Shown here: positions 12,001-25,755 of the stretch, one piece after another | How positions within the stretch are numbered: the first letter of the stretch is position 1 | Layout of the letters: each line of letters begins with the position of its first letter | DNA from: Struthio camelus | Taxonomy: Eukaryota > Chordata > Aves > Struthioniformes > Struthionidae | Direction of reading: 5' to 3' | Assembly (NCBI RefSeq): GCF_040807025.1 | Contig: NC_090942.1 | Coordinates: 200,686,747-200,750,746 of the forward strand | DNA: 64,000 nt | The notes under the pieces: generated by a model | Database searches by the model: none | Told to the model about the DNA's origin: nothing | Seen by the model: only the letters and a program-made list of their open reading frames with translations | Made by a program: the position numbers and the translations under genes

Positions 12001-15000
12001 GGCACCATCAGCCTTGGCATATAGAGTAAATCAGCTGTTTCCAGCAAATAATAGGTTTTGTTATGCATGAACTTACAAGTACATTTCTGACGCTCCTAAA
12101 TTGCCATGGAAAAAGGGTATTTTACAGGAAGCAAGAGCAACTGAAAAGAAAATACAGCAGCTGGAGGTTGTTTTGCCAGAGCTTGTTTTGCCACAGCAGC
12201 TAATCTAGGTTACAGTCCTTTCATAAGGGATCTCACAAAAGAGGATGCCTGGAAGGACCCTGCAAGCTCCTACATATTGTCTTGGGAGCTACATACAGCT
12301 GGCAGGACTTTGCACGGGCATCTATGCTCTGATCGTAAGATTTTAACTTATCTGTTTTGCAACCTCTGTCTGTACCCTGCTCCTCCTCCTCCTCTCTACG
12401 TTCAAGTGAAAAGATTTAGTGGAATCACATTCGAGTGTTTCTGCATAGTCATGCAACATCAATTTAATCACAGACAAGATGCAATGAAGTGAAGGAGTTC
12501 CAGTGCTCAGTGCTCTCAAAGCTTTTAGTGTCTCACAGCCTTTTTTGCCTATATTTAGTATTCTGCAATACGTCTGATTAACAGATTTGGTATTGAACAG
12601 AATCTATTTATAGACATGAAAGCAATTCTAGCAGTGCTTTATAAGAAATAGGATTAAAAATAATTTGTTTCCAATGTTCATCATCTTTCTGCAACTTCAT
12701 CTACTCTTACAATGCAAAGCTGAACAAATCATCCAAAAATATCCCGTTTTCCGTATCTTATTTTAGGTAAGCTTTCAGAGCAAGTGAAAAAGATTAAGTT
12801 CAGCCTTAGCTCACTTGCTAGCAGGATCCTCAAAGACTAAACCTATACACTGGAGAAAAAAATTATAGCCTCTAGAACTTGCCTATGTAGTAGCTTTGAG
12901 GGCATTTTAACTGCCTTTCTCAATCAAAGCAGAACAACCCCTTAAAATGACATAGCTCTACTGCTGCAAGGAAGCCTGTGAATTACACCCACAGGACTGA
13001 CAAAACCACTGTAGGAAATCTCAGCTTGTAGCTTGATTCTACCTAAAGGCACACGGTACAAGTCCCCACATATCCTGTAACTTTTTACTCCATCTGCGTT
13101 GAACGCTCCCTGCTGAATCAAGGACAAATTTATATAACAGTTTCACATGCTCTAACTCTTTTTGCCACAACTTCTCATCTTGGATACAGCTGTACAGTCC
13201 TTCAAGTGGTAACTTCTAGGCAGCTGCTCCAGAATCACAATAGCATAGATCAAACTTACATTACAGACAAATTCTGTTCTCTTTTCCTCAATGTTTCAGG
13301 GATTAAGACAGCTTCAAAGATGATCCTTCCTTTTCCTTCTCTTACACATTTTCTTACTCATGATTAACTCCATGAATCAGAAAATCTTGAATCAGATACC
13401 ACAGAGGACGGATCTACACCATGTGGCATCATAAGGAGGTAGGAATCCCCAGACAAGAAACACCGAGGTCATACAGTGTGTAAGGATGGATCACTACAGG
13501 AACTAGAAATACTGCAGTGCTGAGAACAAGGATCGTGAGAACAGCCAAGGAACAAATCAACACACAAGAGCCAGTAATGCGAGGTCTGAAAATACCAATA
13601 TTCAGTATTTCTTGGATTAATTTGCCATAGACCTAGATACCACCAATTTAAGTAGTCCTGAGAGCATGGAGGCCAGTGAACCACGACTCTTAACCAGGCA
13701 AGAACTCACGTGGCCCACTGGCAACATTGAGAGATGCTCAGTGTCCAGAGAAACCCAGGCAACCTCCCTTCCTGCATAAGCTCTTGCTTGATATCACCAC
13801 CAATCTCCCCGCTCAAAATAAGCCTTTCTTCTACTGCCATCTGATCTCTAGAGGTTGCAGCACCTATTCATGCCAATCACAGCAAGCTTGTAAGACAAGG
13901 TAACATTGGCAAAGTATTTCCAGACTGGAAGAGATACTAGCAACAGTGTCCCGTATTTCAAGGCTGAGTCTTTGCATCAGAAACTGTGGGTTGAAAGATG
14001 ACTATTTGGTACATTTTTTTCCATGACAAAATTGGCTACGCCAGCTTTGATGCTTGCAACTCAAGTTCAGACAGCAGTTTACTACCCATCTCCTATGAGA
14101 AGGCAGAAAAAGGTTAGGAAGGGGCACTTGGGGAACTTCTTCAGCTAGTGCACTCGAGCTGTGCAGAAAATCACTGTGGACAGTGGAGCAGTGGCATGAA
14201 CCATAAGGTAGTCCCAGAACAGCGTGCAGAAGCTTGCTACGGTGTTGCTGCCATCAGTGTTCACCAGGAACCTCCAAGCTTGGAGGTTTGCATCCTTTGT
14301 AACGGCATGCAAAAACACTTCCCTGGGAATGTCTCCTCCCTACACATCTCCCTTTAACTCATTCCTGTAAAACCCCACTAACTCCAGAAGTGAATTTCCC
14401 AGTATGTGACGGCTGCTGGAGGGCAACTTAAACTGGAATCAGTAAAACAGGAGTGGTAGCAGTCTCTGCTTCTTCTTACCCAAAATGAGACAGCAGAATA
14501 ATCTTTTCTTCGTAAGCTGAGTCGCTTCAACTATACAGCACCAATGCAGGATTGATAGCCTTGCACTGGATGTCTCCAGGGTTTGTGCATCTCTTCTCCA
14601 GGATCGTATGTGCCCTATGACAAAGGGCTGAGGGAACCCCAAGAGAGCTTATGAAACACACCTGTAAACATTTTGAGTTTGGCAAGGAAGGCAGGCTTTG
14701 CTCTGCACCTGTTAAGATTGTGCTTTGGTCACATTGGTGATGTCCTTGCCTGTTTGCTTCTACCCACTTATGATTTCCCGGATTTGGTCTCCTAGCATAC
14801 GTTTTGATAAACAAACTTTTCTGCGTATTTCATTTGGTATCCATGAAGTTCAAAACAACTGCTACCTTTCTCTCAGCAATTTACAGTTGCAAGGTTACAT
14901 GTCACCCCTGAATCCAACCTCTGAAGCCCTTCAGGATTTACTGTAACACTACTTACATCTGATGTTATTTTGCTGGAGGCTGATACTCCATGGAGCACAG

Positions 15001-17254
15001 TAAGTTCTCTTCCAACCACTTTACTGGGTATTTCATCTTCCATATATATACGCAACATTTAATTGCTAGGCCAGTTCAGAGGGATCAGAACACCACCATC
15101 AGGCACCAAATATATGTAATACATGTCTGTAAATGGTTGAAAGCAGTGGCAGCTTCCTACTGGTGATCTGTCTCTGAGCTTGGGGAACTAGACACTAAAG
15201 ACTTACTGGGAAACTGCCTGTGGTAGGCTTTATACCTTCCCTACAGCCACACACACCAGCTGCATACTAGCCTCTGCCAAACTCTACAGCAGATTTGTGA
15301 CAGATGGGATTACAACTATTAATCTCTCTATGGACAAACTCAGAGAAGAAAAATCCCCGGAAGGACATCAAATGCAAAAATATCATCTCTGGTGCCGCAT
15401 ATCCTGAGGTTCAGACTGTCAGAAGCTTGGATATTATCTTGAAGAAGTACTGCTGCGTACTTTTACCGTTCTAACTCCATTTCTTAAGCATTGGCTATTT
15501 GCCACTGATAAAGACAGACAGGGCACTGCAGGGGTGGATCTTTCATTTGACTCTGTACAGCTATTCTCACGTTCCTCCACAGTTAAAAGGATGCTTACTT
15601 CCTTACTTCTCAGGATATCTCCATGCCAATCCCCACGTCAATAGCCTTCCTCAGCTTGAAGTCTTCCTGACAGTCCTCTTCTCCTCCTACATCTTTAACA
15701 CAGCCTCAGGCCTAACAAGCCACTATGTCACTGTAACAGAATCTGAAGCTGTTCTAAAAATAAGTCATCCTTTGCTATCTCCTCTTCTGGCAGGTCATGG
15801 GCACCAGGTGACAGCAAATAGCATGTTATCCTGAGCTGGCAATCACAATCACTTAAGTGTGACCACTACACTCACACAGACAAGGAATAAGAAACAGCCG
15901 GGGACAGAAGCCTGTATACACTACTACAAATACGGGTAGGTATTCCAGATTGCACAAGTGGAAGCAACGTTGCACAGGATAGCGGGGTGCTTTGCTGGGA
16001 TTAACGTGCAAATTCACAGTAACTGGATGCATACTGCACCTCATGGTGCTAATTGATCTGTATTGGCTTACCTCACCATTTGATAAGGCTCACAGGGTAA
16101 AAGCATGCTATGTCAGTATAGCTGTAAACGCATTAGGGGATTAAACTAATTCAACTATTTTAGCATAAATGGTATAAACCACATGCCTAGCAGAAATACC
16201 GGGTAAAAAACACAAAAACACCAAATATGTTCAGAAAACAAAGGATTAACCTTCTGGAGTAAGATACTATTTTAATCTCTTTGGAGCTACTTTAAAACAA
16301 ATATAGCTGAGAAATCAGTTGAGAACTTCATTAACAGTACAGGCTTACCTTTTAATAGTATCAGCGGAGGAAGCCAAACCTTATCTACAAATGGGTTTAA
16401 TGCAGTCAACTGGCGTGCTATGCTTGTGTGAACATCCCTAGATCAGATAGCTTCTTATCAGTCATCTACATCAGATTAAGGCACATGAATCCTCTCAGCC
16501 TGTTGCTTTTTCTCTAGTTACAATAATATGCATTATATTCTATGATAATCTAGCTGTAAAATCTGAAATATTGCATTAAAATTAACACTATATTTCACAT
16601 AAAATCTTAATATTAACTTTTTTCTCCACTTGCTAAACAAGTTAGCCCCTTGTTTATAGGCAGTTTTTTGTCTTATAAAATACCTTCTTCCAAAATTAGA
16701 TTATACTTTCAGTTCATTTTTTGGCTGCAGTTTACACATGAATACACTGCTAAAGGAAATTTGTTATTATTATATTATTGTTTTACAGGATTTCTTTGGT
16801 GTTATGCTATCAATTTTTTTAATCTAAACAGAATCAAAGCCAGTAATATGTGGCCAGCATGTAAGTAAGTATATGCATATTGAAGCTACCTAATATTGCT
16901 AAAGTTTTGTAAAGCTGTAGTCTAAAGTTTGCTATTCCACCTACTATAAGGAAATACTGTAACAAAAGTTACTCCCAGTTCGCCAATTGCTTTGCTCTTC
17001 TATATATATAGTCAAGCAATTTTATGCAGGCAAAATTTTCTTCAACTTCTTTCTTATATATCTAGAATCACATTTTTGCCCAAATATCTGGATGAAGAAA
17101 AGTTATATAAATATGATGTAAATTAAAAGGCAGAGACTTTTGTCTTACATTACATGTAACATTTATTTCTGTGTGGGTCTTAGTATTCATTTCCTCTTGA
17201 CACTCATATTAAGAAAATATAGCAAGTTCTGTGTTCATGTACATGTTGACTTAC
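9052..17254 (-). other. POLR1D: POLR1D short-isoform intron 2
   Basis: This 8.2-kb AT-rich intron lies between the donor GTAAGT at 17254 and the acceptor at 9052-9053. I see no additional exon that continues the reading frame, no recognisable transposon and no RNA gene. It holds short A/T runs and a TA run near 11137-11148. Open frames inside it are short and unlike known proteins. Confidence 0.75.
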
Positions 17255-17329
17255 CATCCCATAGCTCCCATTGTTTCAGCTCGGGTTCGGCCACGTTTTG
17301 CCTCTTTAAGCAACTCTTCTACAGCTTTC
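17255..17329 (-). CDS. POLR1D: POLR1D short isoform, middle coding exon (residues 9-34)
   Basis: On the minus strand a strong pyrimidine tract (TTTTCTTTTTTTCCTCTCC) leads to TATGTAG at 17330. The 75-nt exon follows, then donor GTAAGT from 17254. Its first G completes Arg9 (AG from exon 1 plus G). It then reads KAVEELLKEAKRGRTRAETM and ends with TG, the first two bases of the Trp34 codon. Phase is preserved at both junctions (26 + 75 + 286 = 387 nt, 128 codons plus stop). The peptide matches the human alternative POLR1D isoform, as I remember it, at most positions. It is short, charged and probably helical. In the RPAC2-encoding transcript this exon would be skipped. Confidence 0.9.
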
Positions 17330-19199
17330 CTACATATAAGGAGAGGAAAAAAAGAAAACGAGAACTTGTCACTTTACGCAGTTATGTAAACAAAATGGGA
17401 AATTTATTGCTTAATTCTTTTCAGGGAAGAAAGAGGCTACCAAAATCAACTTGACTTTCATATTAACATAATTCATACTCTTACATACCAAGATTATAAA
17501 AAATGTTCATATAAAAAGCAATGAAAGATGTTGCAAATAAACAATCATAATACTAATTTCAACTGAAGAGTAGAGAGAGTGTGCAAAACTACTACACTGC
17601 ACTGGAAAGCACAGTCCTTGTCACTTCATCTTGGGATTGCTCTTCCCTGGTATTACTTCACTTACGTTCTTCTATTTTGAGCCCAATTAAACACCACTAG
17701 TAAAATAGCAAGCATATATTTGACAATATAATTTCTATTACTACAACTACCAATGTTAAACTGCACTAGTTTTGGTGTAATAGTGGAAGAAAAGAGCTCA
17801 CCTCTGTGACTATGATCCACTGTCACCCAGCAGGACTTTGTGACTTTTAATTTAATACTATCTTCTAAAACAAACTGTCTAGGCTGATACTAAAGCAATT
17901 AAATAACTATGCTCACATAAAGAGTCATCCGAGAGCGTAAATTTTGCAAATTATAGATAATCCCTGCATTGTCAGTCTTTCAGTTCTTTTTACTAATTAA
18001 TTTCAATCACCAGTAAAACTTGAGTAACTGTTTTTTCAGTACATGCTTGAAGTTAATAGGAAGATCAATAAATGCATAATGCAAGTCATTTATTATATAA
18101 ATTGAATGCATAAGCAGCCAATTTGGTTAGTGAACTGTTAACAAGTATATATACCAGCCAGTGAGAACTACAAGACGGAAAAGGAAAGCTACGCACTTGA
18201 CTGTAAGACGCAGCATATGAAGCTAACCATTAAGAACAGTGACACGGATAACAGGCAGGCTTGACTAATTGAAGGTAGGAGCCAATAAAAGAGGAAAGGT
18301 ATTGCTGAGCTCTCCTAGCTATGATACGGCAGAATGACAATCAGCGTGCAGAGTACACAGCAAGACAATCATCGTCTTGACAGTACAGTGTGTTTGTAGG
18401 CTGTGCAAAAAAGGCAATGGCCAAAAGATTTCAACTCAAGCTGTGAGGAAGCCATGTCCCATCGCATTGCTGTGGGATTATTAGCATACTAGGACTTTGC
18501 TGCTTTGCTGTAACAGATTTTTTTAAAAAAAAAGCTGGAATACTAATTCTGGTGTCAAGCCAAGTTTGAGACTAGAGAAACCAAGAGTCATTATCTAGTA
18601 ACAGAAGCAGGTCTGAGAAGAAAAAACAGCAGTTTAACTTGCTAGATCTTCACAAAAAACTGCCATGCTGGGCTCTAAACATCCAACACAGCAGTTTATT
18701 ACCATTTAGATTACTAAAGTCTGCAAGCAAAACACAAGGAATTTTCGCTTTAAATGCATACACTGCTCGTGCATAATAGGCAACAAAGATAAGCAGCTCA
18801 GACATTCTTTCAGTAGCTAATGAGAGAACTTTATGCAGTTATACAGCAGCTTATATCTGTCAGTTAAGACCTTCTTGAGTTTGTTATGGTTTTAACATAA
18901 ACCTTTACTGGCTCCCTTAACGCTAGTGATCAAGGATACTTCCATTTGTTAGGATCAGCTGGTGACAGAGTTTTTCCTCTGTCTGCACGACCTTTGGGCA
19001 CTTCTTGGTTTTCCTTGGTAATGGAAAACAAATTGGTGCTAAATGGGTCCAACTGTAATACACAACAAGATATAGCTACTCTTTTTACAGTTACTTTTCA
19101 GTTTTGCATGAACACAGTTTTCAAATTTTATACTGACAGACATGTATCATGGAACTACCTCATCACTTTATAATTATTTCCAGCAAGCAACGTTTTAGT

Positions 19200-20206
19200 G
19201 GAAGAATCACAGAATGGTTGAGGTTGGAAGGGACCCCTCGAGATCATCCAGTCCAAACCCTGCTCAAGCAGAGTCACCTAGGGCTCATTGTCCAGGATTG
19301 TGTCCAGCCGGCTTTTGAATATCTCCAGGGAAGGAGACTCCACTAGCTCTCTGGGCAACCTGCTCCAGCACTCAGTTACTCTCACAGTAAAGAAGTTTTT
19401 CCTCATGTTCAGATAGTTCAGTTTGTGCCTGTTGCCTCTCGTCCTGTTATTGGGCACCATGGACAAGGGTCTGGCCCCATCCTCTCGACACCCTCCCTTC
19501 AGATACTTCTGCACACTGATCAGATCCTCTCTTCTCCAGCTCCCTCAGCCTTTCCTCATATGAGGGATGCTCTAGTCCCTTCATCATCTTAGTAGCCCTC
19601 CGCTGGACTCGCTCCAGTAGCTCCATGTCTGTCTTGTATTGGGGAGCCCAGAACTGGACACAGGACTCCAGGTGCGGCCTCAGCAGGGCTGAGAAGAGGG
19701 GAAAGATCACCTCCCTCCACCTGCTGGCAACATTCTTCCTAATGCACCCCAGGAGACCATTGGCCTTCTTGGCCCCAAGGGCACATTGCTGGCTCAAGGT
19801 CAACTTGTCCACCAGTACTCCCAGGTCCTTCTCTGCAGAGCTACTTTCCAACAGGTCATCTCCCCAGCCTGTCCTGGTGCACGGAGTCAGGCCTCCCCAG
19901 GTGCAGGACCCTGCACTTGCTTCTGCTGAACTTTATGAGGTTCCTCTCTGCCCAACTCTCCAGCCTGTCCAGGTCCCTCTGAATGGCAGCACAGCCCTCT
20001 GGTGCATCAGCCACTCCTCCCAGTTTTATATCATCGGCAAACTTGCTGAGTAGGCACTCTGTCCCTTCCTCCAGGTCACTGACGAATAACTTGCACAAGA
20101 CTGGACCCAGTACTGACCCCTGGGGGACACTGCTAGCTACAGGCCTCCAACTAGACTGTGCCACCGATCACAACCCTCAGAGCTCTGCCACACAGCCAGT
20201 TTTCCT
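19200..20206 (-). mobile_element. CR1 LINE fragment, 5'-truncated and decayed
   Basis: The element lies on the minus strand. Its 3' end is the familiar avian CR1 terminus, seen on the plus strand from GAATCACAGAATGG at about 19203. Its 5' break is near 20206. Translated pieces show the C-terminal part of the ORF2 reverse transcriptase. One piece (minus, 20164-19856) has [10 protein letters not shown] and the catalytic FADD motif at residues 42-45. The next (19851-19447) has [10 protein letters not shown] and [11 protein letters not shown], and the last (19514-19278) has RKNFFTVRV and LPRELVESPSLE. These lie in different frames, so there are at least two frameshifts, and part of the segment near 19530-19550 is deleted relative to typical CR1. 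The 5' half of ORF2 and all of ORF1 are missing, so it is a dead copy. It lies in the sense orientation of POLR1D intron 1. Confidence 0.95.
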
Positions 20207-23200
20207 TCTAGAAAAAGTTGAGATCTGTGCCAGAGAGGTATGCAAATATTCTCAAATTATAACTTCTCTGGTTGATAGTGTGCATTTGAAGGGCTTTGCA
20301 GAAGGTGTTTATAACTTCCACACTAGAGGCCAACACTAGAGGAAAGCACTAAAGAAAAATTATAGTATCACTTTTCTATTCACTAATTTTTAATGGTAGT
20401 TTGGTTAAAAGTTTCGTCACAAAGAGTCTCTCTCTTACGTGAGGTTATCAGTATGATCTTAGCAACAGCTGGGCTCTAGATATTGGGAATTTTTTTTTTT
20501 TAAGTCTATATACAATCACCAGGACATTTTGCATAACCAGTACAGCCATTCATGAAAACTGAACCGCCGTTATTTTTTTTTTTAAATTAAAGCCCAAAGC
20601 ATTCAAGCTACAAAGCACTTCTAATATATATATTTTAAAGAGCTGCAGTACAGTTTCAGTGGAGCATCACAATATGTTAATATGGTGACACAAATTCTAT
20701 TAACTTATACAAAAATTATAAGCCATAAAATATGAGAGACGTACTTATTTTGGATTGATTATATCACAGATCAGACTGACTTGGCACCCATCGTTACAGC
20801 CTTACGAGTTGAGATCTTCCCTTTTTATCCAACGTTAATTTTCCTAACATTTATCTTTTAACATTATTTTTAGTTACTTCATCTTCTATAAAGCCCTTCT
20901 GACTTGCACAGAAAGTCAACTGAGCAGCATAAAGATGAGAGAAGAATTCTCAAGATCATCTTTGAAGTAATGAATGTCCACTCGCCGAACTTATATTCTC
21001 TATACAAGTAAGTCAAAAGCTTTACAGCTTTTCAAACCAGGTTTTTACATTCGCTTTTAAAGGACTCTTAGGACTCAGCATTCCTAGCTGTCTTCATTTT
21101 TACAGCGTGGTTACTACACAAACATTCCCGTAGCTGCCAGATTCAACACCCATAGCAGCAATATAAGCAAAGGGAACACAGCACACAATTTTCACATGAG
21201 ACACTATACACAGAGGGATCTGCAGGTAACATCAATTGCAGTAATTAATTGACTACTTCCCAAGGGGGCCTGAGGGGGAAGGAAGGGATGTATTTCTGAA
21301 CACTGTCATCACTCCAGCATCATTTATGACAAGAACAGCAAGTAGCACTCAAAAACTTGCTGTGGCAATACTCTTTGAACAATCAAACTTCCCTAAAGAA
21401 CTACAATAATATTAAGGTATAAATACGGGTGTTTTTATCTTTACAAGAAAGTATGGTCCAAAGTCTATTCATATTCCTTAGGGATCAGACTTCTGTTCTA
21501 TATTCTAAGGTTATGAGCAAAACACCCCTTGCATAAACTCTAACAACTGGTACCACAAATGCACGTGCCTGAACAATGGGAGAATGTTAAAGGCCGCAAA
21601 GTCAAGTAAAATCATTCATGTTTTCTCTCGGTCGTTCAGAAAAAGGGTTAACCTTTTTGCTGAAAAAGATCAAAAATATAGATTAAAAAATGAACACAAT
21701 TAATAACAGATACAGATAAACAGATACACATAAAATTACAGGCAATGAGAACAGGATATGACTACAGAGAAGACTGGATGCTTTTAATTATAGACAGCAC
21801 TGCCATACCTACCCATGCCATCATCTCATCAACGATCCCCAAGAGAACTGTACCGGCAACGTATTTACTGGAATTACTTCACAGCACACAATCAATTACT
21901 GATATGCACAGATCTGGGAGCAGGAGGGCAATAATCAGATACAATTTTGTACAACATCTCCCAGAGTAAGAGAACATTTTATCAAATAGATCTTCTCCAA
22001 AGACCTTTGTAGCATTAATAATCAACTGCAGTCTATACCAGTAACGTTCAACTTGAAAAGCTAGGTTATTGAGCTATGGTGATCTCTGAAATCACTGAAT
22101 GCTTAAATCTACTTTCTGAAGTACTCTAGGTCCTGAGAGCTAGCTACAGGCCCAGAATGAACAGCCAGTTTCTACATCAATTTTATCAAAGTACTTCTAC
22201 GCTGACTATGTACGCTATTTTTGAGTGCGTGCAGGATCCAAAGTAAAGGGGCCATTGGTACTCAGATTATCTCTGAAAAATTAGATATCAAGACTTTCCA
22301 TGAAGCCAAGGACTGAAGCTATTGCCTGCTACAGTAGAAGAATGACACGAAAGGCCAATGTTTGTATAATTGACTCCTACGAGTTAATTTGTCCTATTTG
22401 ACCACATTTATTACAAACACTGACAAAAAGGGATATCAAAAAGAAAGCCTAAGCCACAACTAAGAACAAGAATAAAAAAAGGCACTAATATGCCACAGAC
22501 TTTCTACCGTGTGTTCAAAGGCAAAGATATTCCACATCAGGCATGCTCATGCTCTAACTCTCCCCAGGCCAGGATTATTTCTTACCTAGCTAAGTCTATT
22601 TTCAGCACATTTCCGTGCTGATACTCTCAACGGCTTTGAGGAGTGAGGATACCACAAAATTTCAAACAACGACTTTAGCTTGCAAATCACCTTTTTGGCC
22701 ACAAATATGGGAAAGAATTACATACTGAACTAAGTAACATGACAGTTAGATTTTTAACTTAAAAATAACAGAAAGAATAGTGAGAACTGTCGAATAATTT
22801 CTCCAAGGCACAAAACTTACTTGCTGGAAACTATAATCGGGACAGCAAAAGTACTAGACTACTGATTGTCCACAATGCAGCTCTTGTGTACAGAACGTTA
22901 TCTCCTTAAGAGATGCTTATTTCCAAGTACATGATACTCCAAGCAAGCTTGACAGGCAATTCTAAGAGGCTATGATACTAAAGGTTGTGAAATATCCAGA
23001 GCTGTTGAGAGACGAAATTGATTATGGAAGAATCTGGACACACAGCACAGCAAAGCCACTTCCTTTATATTGCCAGATTAACCACGTATTTTCTGTGCTT
23101 TGAACACACAGACCCATGAAGACAGCTGGTGGGAATTGTTTGGATAAGGAAGAAAATAGTGACCTCTATCATACCCCAAAGGACATTTAGTAGGAATTAA

Positions 23201-25655
23201 GTAGGAAAAGTAAGTACACCTGCTTATAGGGAAAATATAAGATAAACAATTCTCAGTAGCTGATTTGTAACCTTTTTTCCTACTTCCTCTAGGATCATAT
23301 ACATTTTACTCTGAATTATATATTAATAGAACGTGGCTTAACATTTTACACACTTGAAGTATTTACAGCTTTTAGGGTTTTAAATCCCAGGGTACGCAAC
23401 AGTCACATGGTAACACAACTTAGCATCAGCTTTGGTAGTGACTACCACTTTCTATCAAAGCGAGAAAAACATCAAACACAAGATCAAGCGAGAGCCAGAC
23501 ACTGTAAAATGGAAAAATAGAAGCAACACCGAACAAGCAGAACAGAGAGACTTCTCTTTAGATGGTCACAAAAAACTGGGACAACTGACTCCTCTCAATA
23601 AATCGCTGTTTGGAAACCTGACAAAATGCACTTTAGGCCTGAAAGAACCTGCATTAAAGTAGTTACAAACTTTTTTTTATGCTACATTAACTAAAACCAC
23701 ACATACAAAAAGTCTTACACTGTTATTGAAGACTCGTGCACTGAGATAAGACTAAACTGAGATAAATACGATGAAAAATATTCCAAATAAAAACGTTTTT
23801 GAAACATCAAAAATCTACCTAAAATATTTATGCTGTGGCTGCAGAAGAAAAATGCCATTATTCGTAGGCCAAAGCAATATTTTAAAGGGCCAAAAATTAC
23901 GAAAGCTAACTGCCATAGCTGTACATCTGACATAACGTGAGTATGATCACCAGGTAGCTGGATATGAGACTAACGAGTCATGTCTGTAAGCCAAAGGATA
24001 AAGAGAGGTCAACACTAGACTCTTGGGGACTGTATGGAGAAGTGTGATGGGAAATGCTCAAATACGACATTTAAATGCACACAGTGTGAACTGAATTAAG
24101 GGTGCTACTAACAAAAAGAGCTTTTTTGAATACTGAGAGCATGAAAAAGTAATTAGCTAATGAAGAAGTGTAAGACAGATCCAAGATAGAAAACAGTAAC
24201 CAATAAGTTCACTATACTGTATATATAATATGCAAGGAGCTGATTAAACATGTAGCATGGATTCAAGGTGCAGGACAGTTAAACCCTTCTGTGCCTCCTC
24301 TGGCAAATAATACACAGTTTCCTCCTCACTATCTACCTTACTGCCATGAAACAGGAATAGTATATTCAGCATCAGCTTGAAATAAGAGGCAAATTTGGCT
24401 GGTGGAAAGGAGAGCGTCAGAAAGAGACTCTGGAGCAATCTCTCGCAGCTACGCCCCAAACTGCCTGGAGAACCACAAGTCCCCGGCACGTCAGCAGCGG
24501 CCAGAAGAGAGACAGAACGTGGAAGGAGCTGTGACAAAGTTTAGATTTGATATGATTAAAAAGGGGGGCATAAATTTGGAACAGCAGTCATAAAAATAAC
24601 ATTCCTGCATATTTAGAAAGAAACTTGAATTTCTGTACTGATGATGTGAAAGGGGAGGTAGCGTACAAGAATTAAAGGCCTCTTAAAAAGCTTTGTGCTC
24701 TCTATGCCTTCCACCACGCCAACACTATTACATTTGTCCTATTTAAAATACTTGCTAAATATAAACAGCGAGAGAAACAAGTTATTTTCTACCGACTCTT
24801 AAAGTCAAGGAGAAGAATCACGAGAAGAACGGTTCAGAAAGCCTCTAGTCATCGCTGTCCCCTAAGTTTTCTGCCTGTTAGAAAAGTGGAGCGAAGCTCA
24901 AGGAACCATGTCAAAAACCCACCACGTTAATCATTTCTTCTAGACAAACCTGCAAGAAATAGCATGATTATCAAAAGAAAAGATCTACCTGTGCTGTAAA
25001 TACTTAGAGTAAAGCAGGAGTAAGGCACGCCTGCGAGGACTGAATATTCGGAGAGAGAAACGTGCGTTTCAGTCCGCAATGTTTGCTTGGGAACACCACA
25101 GCTCAACCACAGCTCAGCACGCGCAGCAAAACACATCGGCTCATCCACGCCAAACCGCAAGGCACGGAGCACGTTCCTTTTTTGACAAAACGACCGCAAA
25201 CATTTTGCCATAATACAAGAAACGGGTCATTTTAACAGCTGGTCAGCTGGCAAATCTCTAACGCTGAGAACCAAAACCGACTAGAGTACAAGTTTAACTG
25301 TGTGTTTTTTTTATTTTTTTTTGATTTTAGCAAGTGAGGCTAATTGCTGACTTCCAATTAATGAGAGACGAGCCAGCTAATGCTTTTAAATCTTCTTCCT
25401 GAACAGTACCAGCAGCATTGCGAGGAGATTTGACTTTTTTCTTTTCAAGCAATGATACACGTATATATTTTCACATTACGCCGGAAAAAAATTCATTTAA
25501 AATTCATTTATTTCGCACAGCAGCGCCCGAGGGGAGGGTTCAAAGCTCCGTCCCGAAGAGGCCGAGGGAGGAAGCCGGCCGCCGCGCACCGCCCACCCCG
25601 CGCGGCCTCCCCGGCCCCCCGCGGCTCACAGGCCGCCGGGTCGCGGCCGGCACCA

Positions 25656-25711
25656 CCTCCTCCTCCTCCTCCTCCTCCTCCTCCTCCTCCTCCTCCCGCC
25701 GCCGCCGCCGC
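25656..25711. repeat. (CCT)13 followed by (CCG)n
   Basis: Thirteen uninterrupted CCT units span 25656-25694. They are followed by about five CCG units to 25711. The tract is in POLR1D intron 1, starting about 45 nt after the donor. In the POLR1D sense strand it reads CGG repeats and then GGA repeats, both able to form G-quadruplexes. It also produces spurious poly-Glu and poly-Ser reading frames. Confidence 0.95.
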
Positions 25712-25755
25712 GGCCCAGCGAGGCCCGGTGGCGCAGCCCGCCGCCCCCCGCTCAC

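Larger units (their letters stand above)
17330..25755 (-). other. POLR1D: POLR1D intron 1
   Basis: This 8.4-kb intron runs from donor GTGAG (25755-25751) to the acceptor at 17330. Its first 250 nt lie in the CpG island and are very G-rich in the sense strand. The rest is AT-rich and carries a truncated CR1 element at about 19200-20206 plus scattered A/T runs. I looked for RPAC2-type coding, such as the HTLGNSLRY and GYTTTHP signatures, in the minus frames and did not find it. Confidence 0.75.

Noticed and set aside
24244-24537. 97-codon minus-strand frame in POLR1D intron 1 with an acidic stretch, considered as an RPAC2 exon
   Set aside because: It lacks the RPAC2 signatures and has no matching acceptor or donor in the needed phase.
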